In this document: positions 1 through 8,254 of the stretch, in pieces
How positions within the stretch are numbered: the stretch's first letter is position 1
Layout: the number at the start of each line of letters is the position of its first letter
Source: Anaerolineaceae bacterium UBA6133
GTDB taxonomy: Bacteria > Chloroflexota > Anaerolineae > Anaerolineales > Anaerolineaceae
DNA length: 49,270 nt
NCBI GenBank assembly: GCA_002435825.1
Contig: DIVL01000045.1
Span: 24,485 to 73,754, forward strand
Direction: 5' to 3'
The notes under the pieces: model-generated
Database searches by the model: none
The model's input: only the letters and a program-made list of their open reading frames with translations
Told to the model about the DNA's origin: nothing
Position numbers and translations under genes: made by a program

Positions 1-165
1 CCGCCAACACGCCAACGATGGTTCAAACGGCGGATTGAGGGCACGACACGTTTATCTGCCACAATGCTCAAGGTGCCCTCAATCACGCCCTACGAAAAAC
101 TGTTTCCACGTAGTTGTGTGCGGCAATATGTTTGTTATGCCGTTGTAAAATCACGAGCAAAACAT

Positions 166-320
166 GTAGGGCGAGCTTGGAAGCACTGCGCGCATCATCA
201 CGCAGAGATCTTTGTGTGCTTCCAATCCGCCATTACACCAAAAATTCATTCACACGGCGGATTGAGGGCACGATACGTTCACCTGTCACATCGTTCTAGG
301 TGCCCTCAATCACGCCCTAC
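166..320 (+). repeat. Cloverleaf repeat, copy 2
   Basis: Order of parts: outer arm GTAGGGCG; hairpin TTGGAAGCAC/GTGCTTCCAA; hairpin TCCGCC/GGCGGA; hairpin TTGAGGGCAC/GTGCCCTCAA; outer arm CGCCCTAC. The three hairpins abut with almost no unpaired bases, so the single strand can form a four-way junction. In this copy the inner end of the outer stem is partly mismatched. Confidence 0.85.
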
Positions 321-386
321 GAAAAACTGTTTCCACGTAGCGATGAGCGCCAAGATGTTTCTTATCCTGCAATCAAAACCATATGT

Positions 387-539
387 GTAGGGCGCGATTG
401 GAAGCACTGCGGCATCATCACGCAGAGATCTTTGTGTGCTTCCAATCCGCCAACACGCCAACGATGGTTCACACGGCGGATTGAGGGCACAATACGTTCG
501 CCTGTCACATCGTTCTAGGTGCCCTTAATCACGCCCTAC
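387..539 (+). repeat. Cloverleaf repeat, copy 3
   Basis: Same architecture as the copy at 166-320. The outer stem differs in sequence (GTAGGGCGCGA against TCACGCCCTAC, one C.A mismatch), so the paired arms vary together rather than at random. Confidence 0.85.
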
Positions 540-605
540 AAACAACTGTATCCACGTAGCGGTGAGCGCCAAGATGTTTCTTATCCTGCAATTAAAACCA
601 TATGT

Positions 606-714
606 GTAGGGCGCGATTGGAAGCACTGCATACATTTTCTTGCAGGGACTTCGGTGTGCTTCCAATCCGCCAACACGCCAACGATCGTTCGAGGTGCCCT
701 CAAGCTCGCCCTAC
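606..714 (+). repeat. Cloverleaf repeat, copy 4, internally deleted
   Basis: Both outer arms and the first hairpin are present. The right half of the middle hairpin and the left half of the third are missing, leaving a 109-bp deletion derivative. Confidence 0.75.
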
Positions 715-783
715 GATTAGCTGTGCCCTCGGGGCTGGCAGTGACAACTATTAAGGTCACTGATTTTGACCAAAAATCCGCTA

Positions 784-811
784 TATAAAAAGACACTCTC
801 ATTCATGAGTG
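784..811 (-). terminator. Rho-independent terminator of the thiol-disulfide gene
   Basis: Read on the minus strand, CACTC-ATGAATGA-GAGTG is followed by TCTTTTTATA. It lies about 30 bp beyond the stop of the gene at 843-2486. Confidence 0.6.
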
Positions 812-842
812 CCCTTATGGAACTTACACAAATTCAGATTGT

Positions 843-2486
843 CTACTTCAAGAGCGAGAAAATCAGCCAGGCTGCTAAAATCAGGAAGACGATAGCCATG
901 CCGATCTTGACCGCTCCGGCGTGTTTACGCAGGAATTCAGTGAATTGCTTCGAGGTTGTGCCGTAATATGCCAGGATGAAGACGATAATCAGCGGCACGA
1001 TGAACATCAGGTTATAAAGCACCAGGTAGAGCAGCGCCTGCCCGCGCATCGAAGGTATCGAGCTCATTGAGATGATCACCGGCAGATAAATCTGCCCGGT
1101 GCAGGCCAATTCCAGCAGCGAGATCAGCAACCCGGTCACAAATGCGCCAATAACATAACTGCTGGCTTTGCGACCCTCCCGGACCGTTTGATTGATGCGC
1201 TTGCGTAGTGGTTCCGGAAGCTTGAGAGCCATATCGCTCAGGTCGCCCTGCCGAACCTTGATGAAGTCGCGGATGCTCAATACTGCCAGCACCAGGCACA
1301 AAACTGCTGTGAAAACATAGACGATTTTGCTGATGACCGAAGTGAATTCTGAGATCAGATCGAGTACTTTATAGAACCCCAGCCCTACCAGTAAATATGC
1401 GATAAAGACACCCACGGTAAAACTTGCGCCGGTGGTCAGGATCTGTTTGCCCTTCTTGCCGCTCAGCGATAGGTAAGACACAAAGAAAATAATGGTAGCA
1501 AAGGCGCAGGGGTTCAATCCGTCCACCAACCCTGCCAGAACCACTGCCAGCCAGCCCATTCTTTCAAATCGATCGATCAGGGCTGTGGCTCCTTCATCAG
1601 GATTGTAATCCTTCCAAAAGGCGGGAGATCCCTCAGCGCTAAGTTCCTGTAAAACAGGCTCGATCGCGCCGGGAGTGAACTCTGCCTCGTCAATCCAGGC
1701 TTTGTCGCCGATAAAAAGGGCAGGCGTATTGAAGTTCTTCAGCACACCAACTCGCGCTGCCATCCACTCAGCCATCGCGGCTTCATCAAAAACATTGAAT
1801 TCTTCGATGATAAGCTGGGGGTATTTGGATTTCAAATAAGTCATGTCTGTTTCAGCACGGGCGCATTCTTTGCAGCCAGTCTGGTAGAAATAGGCGGCGT
1901 AGATGGGCGCGGAAACTTCGCACGCAGACGGATCTTCGGGACTGCAAACCAGTCCAGCGTCAGGCGTAGGTTGAACTTGTGAGATCACCAGCGAAGCAGG
2001 ATCCACCCCGGGAATTTCGGGAAGCTTGATGCCATCTCCTTCAAGCCCGGCTTCCACCAGTTCCACGAAATGTTCCCTGGTCTGCTGCTCACCGTTGAGC
2101 ATTAGATCCCCGATCAACACGACCGGTAATCCGCGTTCGCTGGAACCGATGCCAAACGCACTCTCGGCTTTCATCAGGGCTTCGTAATTGACGCTTTCAC
2201 TCAATTCAACCAGTTTTATACCCAGTAAACCAGGGTGTTCAGTTTCCAATGGCTGCACAATGTTTTGCAATATGTCCATGCAGTGGCTGCAAGTGGTTGA
2301 ATAGAAGTAATAGGCTTCAACCTTTACATTGTCGGAACCTGGTTGGGTGGGTCCTGATCCCCCTTGACCGATCCCCTGGGGATTAGCGTTCGAAGCAGAT
2401 GCCAGGTTGGGAAGCAAGAGCGAAAAGAAGGCAATTAACGAGAGCCCGATAGAGGTCAGGAATGCTCTGGTTTCTCTGTTTTGCAT
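843..2486 (-). CDS. CcdA/DsbD-type membrane thiol-disulfide protein with two thioredoxin-like domains
   Basis: 547 aa. An N-terminal signal or anchor segment (about residues 10-30) is followed by two extracytoplasmic thioredoxin-like domains, each with a CxxC pair: CSHC at C66/C69 and CKEC near residue 205. The C-terminal half, from about residue 315, is a CcdA/DsbD-like block of six or so membrane segments with the family hallmarks NPCAFATI and ELACTGQIY, whose cysteines pass electrons across the membrane. The family carries reducing power from the cytoplasm to outside thiols. Here the membrane shuttle and two candidate electron acceptors are on one chain, an order (Trx-Trx-CcdA) unlike classical DsbD. 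Monocistronic, with its own terminator at 784-811. The general class is secure; the client proteins are unknown. Confidence 0.85.
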   Translation of the reverse strand: MQNRETRAFLTSIGLSLIAFFSLLLPNLASASNANPQGIGQGGSGPTQPGSDNVKVEAYYFYSTTCSHCMDILQNIVQPLETEHPGLLGIKLVELSESVNYEALMKAESAFGIGSSERGLPVVLIGDLMLNGEQQTREHFVELVEAGLEGDGIKLPEIPGVDPASLVISQVQPTPDAGLVCSPEDPSACEVSAPIYAAYFYQTGCKECARAETDMTYLKSKYPQLIIEEFNVFDEAAMAEWMAARVGVLKNFNTPALFIGDKAWIDEAEFTPGAIEPVLQELSAEGSPAFWKDYNPDEGATALIDRFERMGWLAVVLAGLVDGLNPCAFATIIFFVSYLSLSGKKGKQILTTGASFTVGVFIAYLLVGLGFYKVLDLISEFTSVISKIVYVFTAVLCLVLAVLSIRDFIKVRQGDLSDMALKLPEPLRKRINQTVREGRKASSYVIGAFVTGLLISLLELACTGQIYLPVIISMSSIPSMRGQALLYLVLYNLMFIVPLIIVFILAYYGTTSKQFTEFLRKHAGAVKIGMAIVFLILAAWLIFSLLK

Positions 2487-2582
2487 AGGGGTTAGAACCT
2501 TTCAATAGACGACATAAATAGCTGTATATAAATTTCCGTCTGATTCTAACACGGGTTAACCAATGGAAAAGGAACTTGCTCT

Positions 2583-4436
2583 TTAAGCGATTTCCACCTT
2601 GGTAATAGGAAAACGGCTGGCGTTGAAACGGTCTATCAGCACTTGGCGCTGCACATCTTCAATGCCGCCCAGGATCATGCGCACGCGAAAATCACCGCTT
2701 TTGGAGGTGGAGCTGACCGTTCGCAGGATATTCCCGCCCACCTCAGATACAAGACCGGCAAAATATGCCAACCCGCCAGGGCGATTGGTGGCTTGAGGAC
2801 CTTCCACCAGCAAAGATGTCCAGCGTAGAGCTGTCCGCGAGATCCCCACCAGATCGAGCGCGTTTTTGAATTCTTCGGAGGAGATTGAGCTCCCGCCGAT
2901 GGCAGCATACAAGTCGTCCAGGTTCGCGCAGGCTAAAAGTCCAAGCAAGGCTTCTGTGCGGTTTGAATCCAGAGCCCGCACATCATCCAAGTCCAGGATA
3001 CCCCGTTCGGAGATGATGTTGTGGATCAATTCCCGCCCGCGACGGCTGGCTTCCTTCAGATTGACTCTAGCCAAAACGTTCCGCAGCAAGCGCGCAGTTG
3101 AGGCATTGCAGTGGTTCAGCCAGTCTGGTTCGGGTGTTTTGTGCGGTCCACCGCTGAGGACTTCCACAACATCCCCGGGGTTAAGCGTGTCGTAAAGGTG
3201 CCGTTCTTCTCCGTTCACCAAGACCTTGTGAATCTTGTCGAGGTAAAACTCCTGGATGGCTGCAACGCCGTCCAAAACTGTGCTGCCTTCCTGCAGGAAG
3301 CGCGTGCCACCAAATGGGGTTAATATCTGCACCGGTCTATAGCGGCTGATGTCCTGATTATGGTTAATGGCGTAGATCACTCCCCAGGTGTTTTCCCCCT
3401 CCATGCTCTCCGTCGCGATCGCAACCTCTATGGCGCCTGTTCCTGGCAGATAGGCGGTCACCTGCAGCGCGCGGTAGCCATTTTGAGGCGACGCGATGTA
3501 ATCATCGAAACGATCCTGGTCCAGATTGCGACTGAAATAGCGGTTCACGCGTGATAGCAGGCGGTAACAGGCGGTTTCGTCATCCTTACGCACCAGCATG
3601 CGGAAACTGACGATGTCGTTGACAGCCGAGAAGTCCTCCAGCGAGGTACGATGACTGCGCGCCATGCGCTGCAGCTTATCCCAGGCTTGCCAATAACCGT
3701 TGACCGTGAAGCGGACCGAGCCATCCACGCCTTCAGCGTCCATCAGGTTGCCCAGTTCGTTGAGGTAGTAGCGGATGAAGTTGATGTTGAGGCGGGGGTC
3801 TGCGTCGATCTTGTTTTTTACTTTGTTGAAGGAGGCGGGTTCGGCATACGGAAAAGCCATATCTTCGATCCAGCGGCGCCAGCGGTAGCAGTTAAGAATT
3901 CCAGCGAGTTTGCCGTAGGCGCGGATCGCTTCCGTGGCTTTTTGCCACTGCTTACCCGGGGATTGGTAGTGCAGGGTCATCATGTTGTGACTTTTGTCTG
4001 CCAGTTTCACCACGAAGACTGCCGGGTCACGAAACATGGCGATTTTACGCAGGGTTTCCATCTCGCGCGTGGAACCATCCCGTGGGTTGCTCATTTTGGT
4101 TAGCCCATCAATGATGTGAGCGACTTCCTCGCCCAGAGTGCCGGGGAAGAGTTCTTTGATCTCGTCGAAAGTTTCGCCCTGGTCTTCAATAGTATCGTGA
4201 AGCAGGGCGGCGATAGTCCAGGATTCTTTTTGCACCAGCTTGTCGACAAACGCTGCCACCCAGGCACAATGCGTCTCAAAATACGGCTCGCCGGAAAGGC
4301 GAACCTGCCCGGCATGTACCTGTTGCCCCCATGTGTAGGCACGCTGTATGGCTTCCGTTCGGGGCACAAAGATGCCGACCGAAAACTCATCCGAAATTGA
4401 CGGACGAATCTCAGAAATATTCTGAATGTCAACCAC
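2583..4436 (-). CDS. rel: RelA/SpoT-homolog (p)ppGpp hydrolase/synthetase
   Basis: About 617 aa with the long Rel layout: HD hydrolase, synthetase-like, TGS and a C-terminal ACT-like region. The hydrolase site is intact (HDTIED and KLADKSHNM). In the synthetase region Asp of NDIVSFR and Glu of IEVAIAT remain, but other signature residues differ: RFDDYIASPQNGYRALQ stands where RFKDYIA.PK..NGYQSLH is usual, and EVAIAT replaces E.QIRT. Hydrolysis is therefore better supported than synthesis. GTG at 4436 is chosen because AGAGGAAGGA lies just upstream; an in-frame TTG at 4454 is the alternative. The protein sets the level of the starvation signal (p)ppGpp in the cytoplasm. Confidence 0.85.
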   Translation of the reverse strand: MVDIQNISEIRPSISDEFSVGIFVPRTEAIQRAYTWGQQVHAGQVRLSGEPYFETHCAWVAAFVDKLVQKESWTIAALLHDTIEDQGETFDEIKELFPGTLGEEVAHIIDGLTKMSNPRDGSTREMETLRKIAMFRDPAVFVVKLADKSHNMMTLHYQSPGKQWQKATEAIRAYGKLAGILNCYRWRRWIEDMAFPYAEPASFNKVKNKIDADPRLNINFIRYYLNELGNLMDAEGVDGSVRFTVNGYWQAWDKLQRMARSHRTSLEDFSAVNDIVSFRMLVRKDDETACYRLLSRVNRYFSRNLDQDRFDDYIASPQNGYRALQVTAYLPGTGAIEVAIATESMEGENTWGVIYAINHNQDISRYRPVQILTPFGGTRFLQEGSTVLDGVAAIQEFYLDKIHKVLVNGEERHLYDTLNPGDVVEVLSGGPHKTPEPDWLNHCNASTARLLRNVLARVNLKEASRRGRELIHNIISERGILDLDDVRALDSNRTEALLGLLACANLDDLYAAIGGSSISSEEFKNALDLVGISRTALRWTSLLVEGPQATNRPGGLAYFAGLVSEVGGNILRTVSSTSKSGDFRVRMILGGIEDVQRQVLIDRFNASRFPITKVEIA

Positions 4437-4606
4437 AGTATCCTTCCTCTCCAACGGCAGGACTTTTCGCTAATTTATTAAATATAGCATATAAGTGGAG
4501 TGTTTGCGGAAAATTTCACAACTTTTTTGTTAATTGCCACAGGACTATTCTCGTTGGTAACTTTTCGAGGTCGAATTTTGCGCTCAGGTTTGCTCGCAAG
4601 CAGTGT

Positions 4607-4882
4607 TTAACCGCGCCAAAAGATGGTGAGATAGATCAAAAGTCCAATCCCCACAAATGCCGTAACCCAGAAGATGTTCTTGCGGGTTTTGTGCCTGAAG
4701 AGCAGCATCCCGGCCAGACCACCAATACCACCACCAAACAGTGTCAAACCCAGCAGGGACTTTTCAGGGATGCGCCAGCCACCGCGCCTGGCCTGGAACT
4801 TATCGTAACCAAAAAGCAGGAAATTGATGAAATTTAATGGAATTGTAATGAGCAGCACAGTTTCGTTCACGGATAACCTCAT
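4607..4882 (-). CDS. DUF1294 small membrane protein
   Basis: 91 aa with three hydrophobic segments and the DUF1294 pattern: an N-terminal helix, then DKFQARRGGWRIPE, a glycine-rich GGGIGGLAG segment and FRHKTRKNIF. The length is normal for the family. The function of DUF1294 is not known. It is transcribed divergently from the IMPACT gene with only about 26-38 bp between the start codons, so the two promoters must overlap. Confidence 0.8.
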   Translation of the reverse strand: MRLSVNETVLLITIPLNFINFLLFGYDKFQARRGGWRIPEKSLLGLTLFGGGIGGLAGMLLFRHKTRKNIFWVTAFVGIGLLIYLTIFWRG

Positions 4883-4920
4883 CTTACAGCTATAATCAAA
4901 GCATTATAGTGCTAATTGCC

Positions 4921-5571
4921 ATGGATGAGCTGATCGAACAACGCCTGATACCGCTTGAACCTGTCCAGACAGAGATATTGGTAGTGAATTCACGCTTCAT
5001 TGCCGAGCTTGAGTTTGCTGGCAGCGTTGAGGAGGCTCGTGCCCACCTGGCCAGGGTACGCGAACGACACCCGACCGCCTCGCACAACGTCCCGGCTTTC
5101 ATCATTGGTCATGGGAACAGCATCATCACGCACTGCAGCGATGATGGCGAGCCCTCCGGTACCGCCGGCAGACCGGCGCTAGCGGTCCTGCAAGGCAGCG
5201 GGCTTGGCAACGTTTCGGTGGTGGTGACGCGCTATTATGGCGGCACCAAATTGGGCACCGGGGGGCTGGTGAGAGCTTATGGCGATGCTGTGCGGGAGGT
5301 GCTAAAGCGGGTAAAACTTGCCACGCTTTTGCCGACGACAACCCTCATGTTCGTAACGCCTTACCGGTTGTATGACCAGGCTATCCGACTGATGGAAGCT
5401 CACCATGGGCAGGTATTGGATACCGAGTTCTTTGAAGATATCACCGTGACTGTCCGCTTCAAAGATGAAGAGGTGGGAGCATTTATCAGCCAGCTAAGTA
5501 ACCTCAGCGCGGGTCAGATTCAGCCGGTGGTTATTGAGCAGAACCCCGAGACGGTGTTCCCGTTGGGTTGA
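4921..5571 (+). CDS. yigZ: IMPACT/YigZ family protein (UPF0029)
   Basis: About 216 aa. The N-terminal domain carries the YigZ/IMPACT signature, seen here as SRFIAE, the SHNVPAFIIG stretch, HCSDDGEPSGTAGRP and VVVTRYYGGTKLGTGGLVRAYGDA. A smaller ferredoxin-like C-terminal domain follows. Eukaryotic IMPACT acts in translational control; the bacterial role is unclear. ATG at 4921 is preferred; an in-frame GTG at 4909 is possible. A TATAAT at 4891 would put transcription start about 15-20 bp ahead of the ATG, giving a very short leader. Confidence 0.85.
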   Translation: MDELIEQRLIPLEPVQTEILVVNSRFIAELEFAGSVEEARAHLARVRERHPTASHNVPAFIIGHGNSIITHCSDDGEPSGTAGRPALAVLQGSGLGNVSVVVTRYYGGTKLGTGGLVRAYGDAVREVLKRVKLATLLPTTTLMFVTPYRLYDQAIRLMEAHHGQVLDTEFFEDITVTVRFKDEEVGAFISQLSNLSAGQIQPVVIEQNPETVFPLG

Positions 5572-6005
5572 TATTGGTTTGGGGGGATCTACGCACTGAC
5601 GGGTTTTAGTCCATCCGGTCAGTCATAGTAAGGCGGAGACCTAACGGTCAAATCCCTCGCACGGTCGGGAGACCGGCGAGAACAGATTCTTTGCGGCGGG
5701 AGCAAATACTGCTCGCTTCGCTACAAGCGTCATGACCCCCGCCGTGCGAAATAAACTCTCTTGGGTAGGGGCACGGCACGCCGTGCTCACTCAAGAAATT
5801 TATTGCCAATTAACTGTTCTCCATTGGAGACCTGGCGGTCAACTGCCGTGCTCGGTCCCACAGGGAGGCTTCCCTAAAGGGACGCAAGCAGTCGCACCGA
5901 GGACGCCGGCACGATCGGTCTTGTCATCGCGAGCGAAGCGTGGCGATCTGCCTACTATTCCTTAACAATATCAAAATCGTGACCCTCAGGTGAAACTAAT
6001 TGCCT

Positions 6006-6159
6006 GTAGGGCGAGCTTGGAAGCACTGCGCACGTCAACACGCAGAGACTTTAGTGTGCTTCCAATCCGCCAGCACGGCATTGATGGTTTACACGGCGGA
6101 TTGAGGGCACGATACAATTGCCCATCACAAGTTTCACGGTGCCCTCAAGCTCGCCCTAC
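6006..6159 (+). repeat. Cloverleaf repeat, best-preserved copy
   Basis: All four stems are perfect: outer GTAGGGCGAGC/GCTCGCCCTAC, then TTGGAAGCAC/GTGCTTCCAA, TCCGCC/GGCGGA and TTGAGGGCAC/GTGCCCTCAA. The bases at the junction are all paired. Loop lengths are about 29, 23 and 28 nt. Confidence 0.9.
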
Positions 6160-6235
6160 AACATTTTTTCTATTTGCGAAGCAGGGTATGGTTATCTTTT
6201 CTCATAATGGATTTACAAAATCAAGAAAAGTGCCT

Positions 6236-6388
6236 GTAGGGCGAGCTTGGAAGCACTGCGCACGTCAACACGCAGAGACTTTAGTGTGCTTCCAATCCGC
6301 CAGCACGGCATTGATGGTTCACACGGCGGATTGAGGGCACGATACAATCGCCCATCACAAATTTCACGTGCCCTCAAGCTCGCCCTAC
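6236..6388 (+). repeat. Cloverleaf repeat, tandem partner of the copy at 6006
   Basis: Nearly identical to the copy 230 bp upstream, including loops. The third hairpin is two bases shorter in its loop. Confidence 0.9.
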
Positions 6389-6514
6389 GATTACCTGCCA
6401 TTGGATTGGATTAAATGGAGACCCGGCGGTCAACTGTCGTGCTCGGCGAGGACGCCGGCACGATCAATGCGGCGGGATCAAGACCCCGCCCTACTGAGGA
6501 TGCAACCAAAATTC

Positions 6515-8254
6515 TCAATACAAATGTTGCTGGGCTGTGTACAGCTTGTGGTAGAGACCTTTCTTTGCCAGCAATTCTTCGTGCTGTCCTGCTTCCACTA
6601 TCCTGGTGCCTTCCAAAGCTACAATCCGGTCAGCATTCCTTACGGTTGAGAGTCTGTGGGCGATGATAATCGTGGTGCGCCCTTTGATCAGGCGTTCCAG
6701 CGCTTGTTGGATCAACATCTCGGTTTCGGTATCCACAGAAGAAGTGGCTTCATCCAGGATCAGAATTGGGCTGTCCTTTAATACCGCCCGGGCGATGGAA
6801 AGGCGCTGTTTCTGCCCGCCAGAAAGTTTGACACCGCGTTCCCCAATTAAGGTGTCATAGCCGTTAGGCATGTGGTCAATAAACTCAGAGGCATTGGCTA
6901 TCTCTGCTGCCCTGATCACTTCTTCTTCGGTTGCCTCGGGTTTACCAAAGAGAATATTCTCACGCACGGTTCCATGGAAGAGGAAAACGTCCTGCAAAAC
7001 CATGCTGACCGATTGATGCAGCAGGTCAAGATCAATCTCCCGCACGTCCACCCCATCGATGCGAACATTGCCTTCAACAACATCATAAAAACGCGGAATT
7101 AGGCTCACCAATGTAGTTTTGCCCACGCCTGTAGGACCGATCAGCGCAACTGTGCTGCCGGCCGGGATATCGAGGTTTATAGCGTTGAGCACCTCTTCGT
7201 CCTGGTTATAGGAAAAGTGGACATTCTCAAAGCCAACATTCCCTTTGATAGGCTCGAGGAAAACATGCGGCTCAGCGGGAGAGGCGATTTCTGGTGTGAC
7301 AGTCAGGATTTCAGCAATACGTTCGAAGCCAGCCAGGGATTCCTGGACCGCTTCCATCGAGTTCCCCAGGCTGCGGACTGGCGTGTAAAAACTGTCGAGA
7401 TAAAGGAAAAATGCGACCAGATCAGCAATTGAGAGCGTGCCGGCAATTGCCATCCGCGCGCCAAAGAAGATCACAAGCAATTGACCGATGCCTGCCGCAA
7501 AGTCAAAAATTGGGTTAAAAATCGCCATCAACTTTAAAGCACGCAGGTTCTTATGCAGAACAAGCTGGATCTTATCATCCACTCTGTCGAGCGTGTCTTC
7601 TTCACGAGCGAATGCTTTTACTTCCCGCATCCCGGAAAGGCTATCATTGAGCACCGCATTTAATTCACCTAAAGACTGCTGGCGCGTCCTAAAGGCGGGG
7701 CGGACCAACTTGCTGTAACCGATTAAGGCAAAGATGATCAGAGGGATGGGAATCAGCGTCAGGAGCGTGAGGTTGACATTCATGGAAAGCAGGATGACGA
7801 TAACGCCAATCAGAGTGATGCCGTTCACGATCACGTCTGGCAGCGCGTGGGCAATCATGCGTTCAAACAGGTCTGTGTCATTGATGATCCTTGACATCAA
7901 TTGACCGGTTTGCTTATCCTCGTAGAACCGAAGGGAGAGTTTCTGCATGTGCTCATAAACCAGGCGGCGGGCATCCGAGACGACCCCCCAACCGGCTTTG
8001 TGAGCAGCATAGGAGCGGATAAACTGCATCACAGCTCGGGCGACGAAAACAATCAACGCGATTACGGATATGCGGGTGATGAAATCGATTGTTCCCTGGT
8101 CCAAAGGCTGGGTTGTGAGACGGTCAATCACCTGGCGGATGATCCAAGGGATCAGCAGTTGCGCGCCGACCAGACCAAGCATCGTCAGGGTGGTCAGGAT
8201 AATCAGTTTTGAGTACTTTTTGGCAAGTTTGCCCAGCAATGTAAAAGGTTTCAC
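6515..8254 (-). CDS. ABC exporter, half-transporter (MsbA/multidrug type)
   Basis: 579 aa: a six-helix transmembrane domain (about residues 15-310) and a nucleotide-binding domain with GPTGVGKTT (Walker A), LSGGQKQR (signature), ILILDEATSSVD (Walker B with catalytic Glu) and AHRLSTV (H-loop). All motifs are consensus, so it should work as a homodimer exporting a lipid, drug or peptide. The start is GTG at 8254; its GTGA overlaps the stop of the C39-like peptidase gene by 4 nt, implying translational coupling. The substrate cannot be read from the sequence; the peptidase partner makes a peptide plausible. Confidence 0.9.
   Translation of the reverse strand: MKPFTLLGKLAKKYSKLIILTTLTMLGLVGAQLLIPWIIRQVIDRLTTQPLDQGTIDFITRISVIALIVFVARAVMQFIRSYAAHKAGWGVVSDARRLVYEHMQKLSLRFYEDKQTGQLMSRIINDTDLFERMIAHALPDVIVNGITLIGVIVILLSMNVNLTLLTLIPIPLIIFALIGYSKLVRPAFRTRQQSLGELNAVLNDSLSGMREVKAFAREEDTLDRVDDKIQLVLHKNLRALKLMAIFNPIFDFAAGIGQLLVIFFGARMAIAGTLSIADLVAFFLYLDSFYTPVRSLGNSMEAVQESLAGFERIAEILTVTPEIASPAEPHVFLEPIKGNVGFENVHFSYNQDEEVLNAINLDIPAGSTVALIGPTGVGKTTLVSLIPRFYDVVEGNVRIDGVDVREIDLDLLHQSVSMVLQDVFLFHGTVRENILFGKPEATEEEVIRAAEIANASEFIDHMPNGYDTLIGERGVKLSGGQKQRLSIARAVLKDSPILILDEATSSVDTETEMLIQQALERLIKGRTTIIIAHRLSTVRNADRIVALEGTRIVEAGQHEELLAKKGLYHKLYTAQQHLY

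Larger units (their letters stand above)
1..714. repeat. Tandem array of ~220-bp units, each holding a cloverleaf palindrome
   Basis: Four copies of a GTAGGGCG...CGCCCTAC element lie in direct orientation: 1-93 (cut by the window edge), 166-320, 387-539 and 606-714 (internally deleted). Unit starts are spaced 221 and 219 bp. The linkers at 321-386 and 540-605 are nearly identical, while the linker at 94-165 is diverged, so the array grew by duplication of whole units. Open reading frames across it simply track the repeat and are not credible genes. Confidence 0.85.
5572..6514. repeat. Repeat-filled intergenic region
   Basis: No credible gene. It holds two copies of the cloverleaf element (6006-6159, 6236-6388) and three copies of a GGAGACC-t/c-GGCGGTCAA motif (5635-5680, 5826-5917, 6417-6465), each ending near a GCCGGC-a-CGATC box. 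A GCACGGCACGCCGTGC-type hairpin starts near 5766, and a GCGAGCGAAGCGTGGCGATC segment of a type widespread in bacterial intergenic DNA lies near 5930. Confidence 0.75.

Noticed and set aside
1..714. CRISPR array
   Set aside because: Units are about 220 bp, spacers are not unique, and each unit is itself a complex palindrome.
64..802. ORFs of 60-110 codons across the 5' repeat array
   Set aside because: They follow the repeat period, translate the same palindromes again and again and have no start signal or recognisable domain.
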